Source: JAAXHF01 sp963665955
Lineage (GTDB): Bacteria; Desulfobacterota; Binatia; Bin18
NCBI GenBank assembly: GCA_965231765.1
Contig: OZ246887.1
Location: forward strand, 3,038,001-3,102,000
Direction: 5' to 3'
DNA: 64,000 nucleotides
Positions 1 through 7,165 of this stretch are shown piece by piece (positions within the stretch are counted from its first letter, which is position 1; each line of letters starts with the position of its first letter). A program made the translations under genes and the position numbers. The notes under the pieces are model-generated. The model was not told the DNA's origin and made no database searches. It was given only the letters and a program-made list of their open reading frames with translations.

Positions 1-49
1 CGGAACAGGCAATCAATCGCGGACCGGAAGAAGTCCTCAAAAAGGCGGT

Positions 50-196
50 TCATCTGGCACCGTCATCCTTGTCGGACTTCTCGATGTGGTTCAGGTCCAC
101 CTGTAGACAGGTATCGGAATCGACAACGATGGTTGTGCTGTCGCCGTTTCCAACGGGCCAAAAGACCAGTCCGCGCTTTGGGAGTTCAAAGGCCAT
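50..196 (-). pseudogene. N-terminal fragment of a ComEC-like metallohydrolase
   Basis: Reading leftward from an ATG at 196, with a GGAGG-type ribosome site just before it, gives 48 residues starting MAFELPKRGLVFWPV and continuing GNGDSTTIVV. This resembles the first strands of the MBL-fold metallohydrolase family related to the ComEC C-terminal domain, which in intact members runs to several hundred residues and carries an HxHxDH zinc site. Here a TGA at 50-52 ends the frame long before any metal ligand, and the sequence stops looking like the family after the run KSDKDD. It is therefore probably a truncated relic, divergent from the XRE/ImmA pair. The family call rests on pattern memory of the N-terminus only. 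Confidence 0.5.
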
Positions 197-213
197 AGTT
201 CATCCTCCAGAAA

Positions 214-351
214 TTGTCCGTTGTTGCATTCTCTCAGACAATGGGTTACGCTGTTGGTGCCTAAGTGGACAACAGAGTGACTGTATGCATCCTGCACCAA
301 ATTCTTTATTTATCAGCAGCATGTGCCCCATACGTTGTCCATACAGACAAC
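214..351. promoter_or_regulatory. Cluster of TTGTC/GACAA half-sites, possible XRE operators
   Basis: The gene-free stretch 197-677 between the leftward metallohydrolase relic and the rightward XRE gene contains repeated half-sites: TTGTCC at 214-219, GGACAAC at 267-273, and a true inverted repeat GTTGTC-CATACA-GACAAC at 334-351. XRE-type repressors usually bind such short inverted repeats in the divergent promoter of their own operon, so these are candidate operators. That is an inference from spacing and symmetry. The rest of the gap shows no gene I can support. Confidence 0.3.
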
Positions 352-677
352 AGCATAAAGCTTGCGTACAGGCCTGTCAAGGGGCGAGCAGGCTCACGTC
401 TAGCCGCTTCCCTGTGGCTTTGATGACATCCATTGCCCGAAGCATCGATCAGCGGTGAGTCCGACATGTGTCGAGACACATTAACTTGGTCTGCTAATCC
501 CCCGATCTCACGCCATTCCTCCGTCTCGCGACTCGTCTCTGTAGCGTCGCGGAGTCCTCGACCACGAGCTTGTAATGGGGCTTGGTGTGAGCAAGGCTCC
601 TCCTCCAACTTGGCAACCACTCAGGTCAATGTTTCGCCCTTCGGAGGATCGACCGAATCACCCCAGGAGAGAATTCA

Positions 678-1070
678 ATGCCACAAAATGCACTGGGATA
701 CTTGCTAAAATGGCTTCGTAATCGGCGACAATTATCCCTTCGCGAGTTGGCGCAGTTAGCTGGCGTCGACCACGCTTACGTCCACCGTCTAGAGACCGGC
801 GCAAAAGAATCACCTTCCGAGCAGGTTTTGTTAAGGCTAAGCCGATTTCTAAAGCCGGAAGAGAGAGAAGCTCAGATTCTTTTCTACTTGGCGGAACATA
901 CAAAAACGGATGTCGAGCTCATTGCGTACACCTTGCAGGACCCGACGGTAACATACGACATTTTTGCATCCGCCGCTGGAGCTGCATTCCGCGGCTCTTC
1001 CCGACCGAACTATCCAAAGCTGATCGCGCGAGTCCGTCGAATCCTGGAGGAGGATGAGGAGCATGGATGA
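678..1070 (+). CDS. XRE-family helix-turn-helix regulator
   Basis: A 130-residue protein whose first 60 residues form an XRE/Cro-type helix-turn-helix: LSLRELAQLAGVDHAYVHRLETG has the usual helix, turn (AGVD) and recognition-helix spacing. The remainder is helical and acidic at the end. An AGGAGAG ribosome site precedes the ATG. The gene overlaps the downstream ImmA/IrrE peptidase by 17 bases, the standard arrangement in which a metallopeptidase relieves repression by cutting its partner repressor. The likely role is control of the divergent and downstream genes of an integrated element. Target sites may be the GTTGTC/GACAAC repeats upstream. Confidence 0.85.
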   Translation: MPQNALGYLLKWLRNRRQLSLRELAQLAGVDHAYVHRLETGAKESPSEQVLLRLSRFLKPEEREAQILFYLAEHTKTDVELIAYTLQDPTVTYDIFASAAGAAFRGSSRPNYPKLIARVRRILEEDEEHG

Positions 1071-1650
1071 GATCTCTGTAATACTAAAGGCGCGTGAATT
1101 CATCAAAACTGTAGCACCACAGACCGTACCCGTTCCCGTCAAAGGGTACGTTGATTATATCGGTGCTGTTGTTCGCAAAGAAGACGATCTAGAACCTGAT
1201 GAACCCGGCTGGTCATTCGAAAATAAGGGCAAGCACTATATTTGCGTGAACACCAAGGATAGCCGGGAACGCCAGAGATTCACTGTCTGTCATGAGATGG
1301 CTCACATTATTCTAGATCTTCCGTCCGACCATAGTACTGGTCCATCGTGGAGTTACGCCCGAAAACCTCAAAACGAGATATTCTGTGACGTTTTCGCTTC
1401 AGAGCTCCTATTTCCGTACAATCTCTGCAAGCCACTTATCGATGATGTGGCTATTGGTCTTGATGCAATAGATGACTTGGCTCGGCGATTCGAGGCTTCT
1501 ACGATGGCGACGGGATCACGCTTTGCAACTTTCTCCTCCGTTCCCTGTGCCTTCGTTCTTATGGAGAAAGGACAAGTACGATACACTTCACGTTCGTCTG
1601 CTCTCCGAGAAGCCAGGGCTTGGGTCCCACCAAGCGATGGCTTCGCCTAA
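1054..1650 (+). CDS. ImmA/IrrE-family metallopeptidase (main part)
   Basis: A 198-residue ImmA/IrrE zinc peptidase. The sequence RQRFTVCHEMAHIIL holds the HExxH zinc-binding helix (HEMAH), and the later segment EIFCDVFASELLFP supplies the downstream acidic region typical of the family. Its start lies inside the XRE gene, so translation is probably coupled. In relatives as I remember them the chain continues for another 100 or so residues. Here the frame stops at 1648-1650, while a matching continuation sits one base out of frame (see the next entry). Dropping one A from the AA at 1632-1633 would join WVPP directly to AMASPNGS. The peptidase domain itself is complete, so activity may survive. 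Confidence 0.85.
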   Translation: MRSMDEISVILKAREFIKTVAPQTVPVPVKGYVDYIGAVVRKEDDLEPDEPGWSFENKGKHYICVNTKDSRERQRFTVCHEMAHIILDLPSDHSTGPSWSYARKPQNEIFCDVFASELLFPYNLCKPLIDDVAIGLDAIDDLARRFEASTMATGSRFATFSSVPCAFVLMEKGQVRYTSRSSALREARAWVPPSDGFA

Positions 1651-1933
1651 CGGATCGGTGGCTGAACGGCTGAGGTTGGGCGAAATTGTCGAGGGTCCAG
1701 AAGAAGTAGAGGCGGAGCTGTGGTTCACCGATTGGAATCGTGGGGACACTTTACTTGAGGAAGCTAGGCACCTTGATCGTTGGGACCAAACAATAGCCCT
1801 GCTCTGGTTCGAGGACGAGGAAGTGCCACCCCCAACTCGAACGCTTGACCGCCGAGAATGGGAGGAGCAAGAGTTTGGACTAGCCGAGCTTGATGGAATT
1901 CTTCCATGGCCTGACAAGAGATGGAGAAGGTAG
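1637..1933 (+). pseudogene. Out-of-frame C-terminal part of the ImmA/IrrE gene
   Basis: The open frame here encodes about 98 residues beginning MASPNGSVAERLR and rich in acidic and tryptophan residues (AELWFTDWNRGDTLLEEARHL, ALLWFEDEEVPPP, LPWP). No domain of its own is recognisable. It reads naturally as the continuation of the ImmA/IrrE protein, which ends at 1650, if a single inserted A near 1632-1633 is removed. It overlaps the end of that gene by 14 bases, has an ATG at 1637, and lacks a ribosome site. The alternatives are a separate small overlapping gene or a sequencing error. Confidence 0.55.
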
Positions 1934-2013
1934 GAGCTTTGCCAGTCTAGCAGCCGCAAGTAGCATGCGGTCCCCAGCAGTCGCAGCACCTTATGCTCCC
2001 CTTGATCCAGGGT

Positions 2014-2274
2014 TTAACTCTTGGTTGACGCAATGGGCGGGAGCCCCCGCACCTCAAAAACGTGATTGATCCCCTCGGACACGAGCGCGGTCACAGACGT
2101 TCTCTCCTCGGCCGCCAGCACCTTCAATCGGTAGGCCACTGCCTCATCGACCCGGAGGGTCATCAGCCGCTTTTCCCCCGGCCCGGCTTTCGCCGCCGCC
2201 GCTGTCCGTCTCTGACGCGGCGGCTTTCCTTCCAAGACATCTGCAAACTCGTTCTTGCCGGTCTTCTCAGCCAT
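2014..2274 (-). CDS. Ribbon-helix-helix protein of a ParA-type partition locus
   Basis: An 86-residue basic protein starting MAEKTGKNEFADVLEGKP. The N-terminal half is lysine/arginine/alanine-rich and disordered. The C-terminal half (KRLMTLRVDEAVAYRLKVLA followed by a turn and a second helix) matches a ribbon-helix-helix DNA-binding fold. Its ATG overlaps the end of the ParA-like frame by 8 bases, as in plasmid partition operons where a small RHH protein acts as centromere-binding partner of ParA. Because the ParA is truncated, the pair is probably no longer functional. The family call is moderate and the exact name is unknown. Confidence 0.65.
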   Translation of the reverse strand: MAEKTGKNEFADVLEGKPPRQRRTAAAAKAGPGEKRLMTLRVDEAVAYRLKVLAAEERTSVTALVSEGINHVFEVRGLPPIASTKS

Positions 2275-2800
2275 CGCACCGCCCTCCCTCCGCGTGTTCC
2301 TCCTGCGCCACACCCTGGATCGTCTGGAAAAACTGTTCAATCTCGCCGGCGGCCTTGCCTTGCGGTTCGTACTCCTGGGCGGTCAGCCCGCGCAGCACCG
2401 CCCGCGAAAAGGCGACGCGGCGGCTGATATGGATCGGGCAGACGGTCACCCCCAGCCGCTCGATGGCTTCCTCGGCCTGTGCAGTATCCGCGACGTGAGG
2501 CACAACCGCATTCAGCACCGCCAGAATCGGGACCTGGGCCGTCTTCACCAGCTCCACCGTCACGGCCAGGGCTTCCAAATCAAAGATGGACGGCCGACAC
2601 GGAATCAGCACCAGGTCGGACACCTTGGCAGCCCCGAGCGTCACATTGTCCGAGTGGGGCGCGGTGTCGATCACCACGATTTCCCCCCCCGCTGTGCGGA
2701 TCTCGTTCAATTCCTGGGGGAGCCGACTAGCGAACGCCGGGCGGACATGGGGCAATCTGTCCGTGTCCTGGCGCCGGTCGCCCCAATTCGCGGCCTTGGC
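2267..2800 (-). pseudogene. 5'-truncated ParA-family partition ATPase
   Basis: The leftward frame carries the middle and end of a ParA/MinD-type ATPase: EIVVIDTAPHSDN is the Walker A' prime/Walker B region and DLVLIPCRPSIFDLEA the following strand-helix. The N-terminal part with the deviant Walker A (KGGxGKT) is missing: upstream of residues NWGDRRQD the reading frame runs directly into a different gene fragment behind an amber stop at 2801-2803. A TTG at 2755 could start a short product, but without the P-loop it cannot bind ATP normally. It is a remnant of a plasmid or integrative element partition system, paired with the RHH gene at its end. Confidence 0.75.
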
Positions 2801-2975
2801 CTAGTCTTCCTCGGGGACATACGTGGTCGAATAGCGCCGATAGGCCAGCGCGTGCCCCTGACGGACCAGCCAGCCGTTCAGGTCCGTGCCGTCCGCGGCG
2901 TAGCACATACCGAACGCCCGCATGTAGCGGTCCCGGCCCTCAATCGTGCAGGTCACCGCGTCCGGACCGCATAAA
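2801..2975 (-). pseudogene. Staphylococcal-nuclease-like (SNase) C-terminal fragment
   Basis: In the same leftward frame as the ParA fragment, the translation contains GRDRYMRAFGMCYAADG, then LNGWLVRQGHALAYRRYS and YVPEED before TAG at 2801-2803. This matches the C-terminal half of thermonuclease-like domains: a DRYxR motif with the catalytic-type arginine, then the LN..LVR.G.A.AYRRYS helix. The codon after EED is normally glutamine in such sequences, so TAG looks like a CAG-to-TAG change; after it AKAA continues the nuclease before the frame switches to ParA. The start is lost in a T-rich junction near 2975. The domain is recognised by pattern and no full gene is present. Confidence 0.6.
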
Positions 2976-2989
2976 AAAAGGATAGCAAA

Positions 2990-3142
2990 ATGGACAGCAG
3001 GGAAACTTTAGCACTCTACAAGCAGGGCAAGGAGGGGTGGAACGAGTGGGCCAAGGAGATGTTGGCCCGTCGTGATGAAAATGATCCGCAATGGGAACCC
3101 GTCTCTCACCCATCTTCATCTGTTCACCAGCTCCCAGGCTAA
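2990..3142 (+). pseudogene. 5' fragment of a pentapeptide-repeat-like gene
   Basis: A 50-residue frame begins MDSRETLALYKQGKEGWNEW and continues AKEMLARRDENDP. The segment resembles the N-terminal leader of pentapeptide-repeat proteins (an ALYxQGKxxWNxWA motif), but no pentapeptide repeats follow; after about residue 35 the frame runs into sequence that ends beside the SulP gene. It is best read as a gene start cut off by a rearrangement. The ATG at 2990 has only an AAAGGAT sequence upstream as a possible ribosome site. Confidence 0.4.
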
Positions 3143-4714
3143 TTTTTTCGCTGTCTCAAGGTCCGGCACGAAATGCTCTTGAGGAATACGGTCGTGGATA
3201 CCGAACACACGCAAGGCCTCCTCAGCCGGGCCGGACAAGCCGACCACAACGCAGCCCTTGGCCTCCGTTTGGGAGACCTCGGCCAGATCCTCGATGACCA
3301 GGGCCGCGCTATCGTCCATATAAGTAACGGCCGAAAAGTCGAATATGACCACCTCGTGGTCCTTGATGTCCACCCCGACCGACCGGGCCAGTTCCCGCGC
3401 GGACGCCACGGAAAAATGCCCGGGCAGGGCTACGAGTCCGACACGGGCAGCGTAGGATTCCGCTGCCTCTGGAGAGACCACTGCATCCAGAAGCGGTACC
3501 GATATCACCTTCTTCAACTCCTCGGGTTCCAAGCGACGCGCAGAGACGAAGCCTGCCACAATCAGCCCCACGCCAACCGCCATTATGAGATCGACGAACA
3601 CGGTCAGCACCAGCGTCAGCAACATGGTGAACACGTTTTCTACAGCAGCCTGGTGGATCCGGAGCAGGAACCGCCAGTCGATAATATCCCAGCCAACTTT
3701 TATCAGGATGCCGGCCAGGCAGGCCTCCGGGATACGCTCGACAAACGGGCCGAGGCCAAACATAAAGGCCAGGAGAATAACCGCGTGTAAGGCGCCGGAT
3801 AGCGGCGTTCGCCCGCCTACCCGCACGTTGATAACCGTTCGCGTGGTAGCGCCCGCCCCGGGCATGACACCGAGCAGACCCGCCACGAGGTTACCGACTC
3901 CCTGACCAAACAATTCCCGGTCCGAGTTATGTTGCGTCCGGGTCATAGAATCGGCAACCAGCGATACCAACAAACTGCCAATAGAGTTCACCAGGGCGAG
4001 AATCAGAGCCGGCTGCAACATGTCGGTTAAAAATCCTCCGGACAGTGCCGGCCATTGCAGCTCGGGAAACCCGGTGGGCACTGCGCCAATCACCGGCGCA
4101 GCGGGCAACCACAGCCCTGCCGCTACCGTCCCGAGGAGCAGGGCCGCGAGCGGCGAGGGCAATATGTTGTGTAACCGCCGAGGCCAGAATATGACTACCC
4201 CGAGCGCTATGGCGGCGATGAGCAGGGCATCCGAGTTGAGGTTGGCCAGCGCTTCCGGCCACGCTTGGACGGCAGCGAGTGGTCCGCCCGCCGTTGGCGC
4301 TCCCAGAAAGGGCGAGGTCTGAATGAGAATGATGATAATTCCGATACCGGACTTAAACCCCGAGACAACGGAATACGGCGTATAGGCCACGAACCGTCCG
4401 AATCCGAGCAGGCCGAAAGTAACCTGCAAAACCCCGCTCAGCATGACGATCATCGCCACCGCGGCGAGATTGTCGGCGTGCTGGGCAACAATGGCCGCCG
4501 TAGCAATCGCTGTTGCCGCGGTAGGCCCGGAGACCTGCGCCGGCGTTCCGCCCAGCACCGCGGCCAAGAATCCGACCGTTATCGCTCCGTATAATCCGGC
4601 GACCGGGCCCAAACCGGACACCACGCCAAAGGCCAAGGCCAGCGGCAAGGCCACCACGGCCGAGGCAATACCTCCGAAGATATCCCCGCGCAGATTTTTC
4701 AGATCAGACATCAT
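3116..4714 (-). CDS. SulP-family inorganic anion transporter with STAS domain
   Basis: A 532-residue inner-membrane protein of usual SulP length. Residues about 1-410 form hydrophobic segments with SulP features (AVVALPLALAFGVVSGLGPVAGLYGA near the start, then QVSGPTAATA). The last ~110 residues are a soluble STAS domain with the loop FSAVTYMDDSAALVIEDL, where the serine after DD is the usual regulatory site. Members carry sulfate, bicarbonate or other anions with protons or sodium; the substrate cannot be told from sequence. The gene is monocistronic here, with the rearranged zone on its downstream side. By eye its G+C content is higher than that of the gene to its right. Confidence 0.93.
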   Translation of the reverse strand: MMSDLKNLRGDIFGGIASAVVALPLALAFGVVSGLGPVAGLYGAITVGFLAAVLGGTPAQVSGPTAATAIATAAIVAQHADNLAAVAMIVMLSGVLQVTFGLLGFGRFVAYTPYSVVSGFKSGIGIIIILIQTSPFLGAPTAGGPLAAVQAWPEALANLNSDALLIAAIALGVVIFWPRRLHNILPSPLAALLLGTVAAGLWLPAAPVIGAVPTGFPELQWPALSGGFLTDMLQPALILALVNSIGSLLVSLVADSMTRTQHNSDRELFGQGVGNLVAGLLGVMPGAGATTRTVINVRVGGRTPLSGALHAVILLAFMFGLGPFVERIPEACLAGILIKVGWDIIDWRFLLRIHQAAVENVFTMLLTLVLTVFVDLIMAVGVGLIVAGFVSARRLEPEELKKVISVPLLDAVVSPEAAESYAARVGLVALPGHFSVASARELARSVGVDIKDHEVVIFDFSAVTYMDDSAALVIEDLAEVSQTEAKGCVVVGLSGPAEEALRVFGIHDRIPQEHFVPDLETAKKLAWELVNR

Positions 4715-4908
4715 TGCTCTTCCCTGGTTCGCTGTGCCACTTGTTGTTGTCCGCTGGTGCTACCGGGGTTTGGTTTGACGCTATCCGGCGTTCCTGGGCT
4801 GGTGCAGCTGCCCCGTCTTGCTGACGGTTTGGGTCGCGTTGAGAGGCGGGGCGTGACCCCATATACTTGTAAGAGCCAAGTACTCTATCTGAGGCGAAAA
4901 GTCCGATC

Positions 4909-6141
4909 TCAAGATTCTTGGGTCGCATCCTGCCCAACTTGCTCTAGCCGCATCAGCACATCCTTGGGATTGATCCGCTTTTTGAAGAAGAACACACTGC
5001 CTGACACGTCTTTAAAATCGTCTTCACCAACATTCAGGTCGGCCGAAACCGCCACGATCATATCTGTACGGCCGGAGCGTTTCAGTTTCATGATCTTGCG
5101 TCTCAGATATTCAGGGCGCCAAAAGCCGACAATCTCTAACAGGGCCGTTCGGCCATCGGCATGCCGGAAAGCAAAGTCTGGAATAAAGACCGTATCTTTC
5201 AGGTTCAGAATGGCGACTTCGCGCTCAATCTGCCAACCACTATCAATCTCGACAAAACGCTCAGCAAACGTTCGCTCCAAGAGCGAGTCATAGATCGTGC
5301 TGTCACGGTAATGAGAGATGAGGCCACTGCTCTCATCAAGCGGAAAAAACTGATGGGTCCCGTCAGAAGAAACGATCTCGGCCTCCATTTTCCAGCGTGT
5401 ACACAGCAGCAAGGCAGGCAGAAACACGGCCAGTTTCAGGCCGTACTTCTGAGACAGGCGAAATAAACTGACCGGACCGTCCAGCACAATCTCATAGCCA
5501 CTATCCAGATCACCCTGAATAGTATGCATGAGCTGGTAGAACTTGATGAACTTGAACAGCTGCTTGTACCGACTCGGAATATTTCGAAAGACAGACAGCT
5601 TCATCCGGATGCAGCGGTAGAGCAAGGCTTGGGCGAGAGCCACATTATAGCGCCGCAGCAACCACTCAGGCTCGGGAGGATCGAACTCAGTCAGAATATG
5701 ATTGTCGGGCAAATCAGCGTACAACGCCCAGGCAATCTGTTCGATATCAGTTTTAAACTCGCGGGCGACTTCTTCGAGGATGTCATCCTTAGAGACGGGA
5801 TGAATGATGTCTGGGTGTAACGCAACGGGGTGATTCTCCCTGGCAAAGGCAAACACCCGCTGACGGATCTCAGCCGAGGGCGCAATACTGCGCTCGCTAA
5901 ACTCAGACCGATGGTCCCGCAACAGTTTGGCCAGCCCACGTTGGATGCGGTAGTCCGTACTATCCTGTGAGTATTGGCTCAGCGCGTCCATCAGCTCCCG
6001 CCGCGTTTTCCCCTGCTGGTCAACATACAGGGCGATCAATTCTTCCGCCATTGTCACAAAGCGGTGTCCCTCGGTCTTAATATAGCGAGGATAGACGTTC
6101 GGACCTTCAGTGCGTGTCTGGAGTAAGTCGGAAGTCAGCAT
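4909..6141 (-). CDS. DUF790 / Bax1-like nuclease
   Basis: A 410-residue protein of the DUF790 family. It starts MLTSDLLQTRTEGPNVYPRY, and the C-terminal domain contains VFIPDFAFRHADG followed by ALLEIVGFW and YLRRKIMKLK. Archaeal Bax1, the XPB-associated structure-specific endonuclease, belongs to this family; the D322 and E336 positions fit its PD-(D/E)xK-like nuclease core, with valine in place of the usual lysine. In archaea and some bacteria the gene sits beside an XPB-type helicase. No such helicase is present in this window, so the partner must lie elsewhere or be absent. The gene is divergent from the enoyl-CoA hydratase gene. A role in DNA repair is inferred from the family only. Confidence 0.82.
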   Translation of the reverse strand: MLTSDLLQTRTEGPNVYPRYIKTEGHRFVTMAEELIALYVDQQGKTRRELMDALSQYSQDSTDYRIQRGLAKLLRDHRSEFSERSIAPSAEIRQRVFAFARENHPVALHPDIIHPVSKDDILEEVAREFKTDIEQIAWALYADLPDNHILTEFDPPEPEWLLRRYNVALAQALLYRCIRMKLSVFRNIPSRYKQLFKFIKFYQLMHTIQGDLDSGYEIVLDGPVSLFRLSQKYGLKLAVFLPALLLCTRWKMEAEIVSSDGTHQFFPLDESSGLISHYRDSTIYDSLLERTFAERFVEIDSGWQIEREVAILNLKDTVFIPDFAFRHADGRTALLEIVGFWRPEYLRRKIMKLKRSGRTDMIVAVSADLNVGEDDFKDVSGSVFFFKKRINPKDVLMRLEQVGQDATQES

Positions 6142-6286
6142 ATCAGCCTATCAGGAAGCGCAATTGCATTCTTGTTGTTCTCCAGAGTCTGGAGCTTTTT
6201 TCAATCCCGAGCAAGGCCATATTCAGCCGCTTGATCTCCGCATGTCTTTCGGTTAGAAATCGGGCTGCGGAAATCGGAGGAAATAC

Positions 6287-7108
6287 ATGGATTATACTCA
6301 CCTGCTGTTCGAAAAGCGCGACGAGATTGGCTATCTGACCCTCAATCGGCCAGATAAACTGAATGCCCTCAGTCCAGCTCTGATGGCAGAGTTGGGCCAT
6401 GCATTTGATGCCATTGAAGCAGACCCAGAGGTCAAGGTCGTGATCTTGACTGGTGCCGGACGGGCTTTCTCTGCCGGGTTTGACATCGGCGCTCCACAAG
6501 GCGAGCCGGAGATTTATGAACGCCAACCCGACGAATGGCGCTCGTCTCTCAAGCAGAACATCGATACCTTTCTCAAAATCTGGCATTCGAGTAAACCCTA
6601 CATCGCCGCCATCAATGGCTATGCCCTGGCAGGTGCGTGCGAACTCGCCCAGCTGTGCGATATCAAAATCGCCTCAGAACAGGCAACACTCGGCGAGCCG
6701 GAGATTCGTTTTGGGACAGGCCCCCCGGTTCTGATCACACCTTTTAGTGTTGGGTTCGCCAAAGCAAAAGAACTCTTGCTCATGGGTGAGATGATCTCGG
6801 CTCAGGAAGCCGAACGGCTTGGCATGATTAATAAGGTCGTGCCCCATGACCAAGTCATGGCCGAGTGCGAGAAAATGGCTCGCAAGCTCACCAAGATTGC
6901 TCGGGTCGGAGTGAAATATAATAAGATCGCCATCAATCGGGCCTTTGAAAATATGGGCTTCCTGAACAGTATCGCTCAGAATCTTGATTTGGTGACCATG
7001 TTCGATATCAGCCGAACAGAAGAGCAAGAAGCGTTTAACCAGATCCGCAAGGAAAAAGGACTGCGGGCTGCACTGGATTGGCGGGATGCGCGGTTCAAGG
7101 AAGAGTAA
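6287..7108 (+). CDS. Enoyl-CoA hydratase/isomerase family protein
   Basis: A 273-residue crotonase-fold enzyme. The oxyanion-hole segments AGRAFSAGFDIG (about 60-72) and NGYALAGACELAQLCDI (about 107-123) are present. Both glutamates corresponding to the two catalytic acids of enoyl-CoA hydratase seem retained, in GEPEIRFG and in KAKELLLMGEMI. It would hydrate 2-enoyl-CoA or catalyse a related CoA-thioester reaction in the cytoplasm. The ribosome site GGAGG lies a few bases before the ATG. It is followed by the CBM9/DUF5916 gene, 57 bases away, with no obvious functional link. The substrate is unknown. Confidence 0.9.
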   Translation: MDYTHLLFEKRDEIGYLTLNRPDKLNALSPALMAELGHAFDAIEADPEVKVVILTGAGRAFSAGFDIGAPQGEPEIYERQPDEWRSSLKQNIDTFLKIWHSSKPYIAAINGYALAGACELAQLCDIKIASEQATLGEPEIRFGTGPPVLITPFSVGFAKAKELLLMGEMISAQEAERLGMINKVVPHDQVMAECEKMARKLTKIARVGVKYNKIAINRAFENMGFLNSIAQNLDLVTMFDISRTEEQEAFNQIRKEKGLRAALDWRDARFKEE

Positions 7109-7165
7109 GTCGTTGAGGCAGTGCGCGAACCGCCCTACAGGAACGCCCAATGATGTCATGGCTCA

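Noticed and set aside
3..458. Rightward open frame from the window edge through 458, opening with a plausible sequence EQAINRGPEEVLKKAVHLA
   Set aside because: Only the first 20 residues look protein-like. After that the frame is antisense to the metallohydrolase relic. The start could be the tail of a real gene outside the window, but it cannot be supported.
1600..1660. Programmed ribosomal frameshift in the ImmA/IrrE gene
   Set aside because: There is no slippery heptamer and no following hairpin; a single-base insertion is simpler.
2801..2803. Amber codon recoding between the nuclease and ParA fragments
   Set aside because: Both flanking parts are truncated remnants of unrelated genes, so the stop is decay, not recoding.
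2255..2974. A 239-residue rightward frame
   Set aside because: It is the antisense of the ParA and nuclease fragments; its histidine/arginine-rich composition is what a shadow frame of GC-rich DNA gives.
3173..3790. Rightward 205-residue frame inside the SulP gene
   Set aside because: Antisense to a clearly conserved transporter with no motif of its own.
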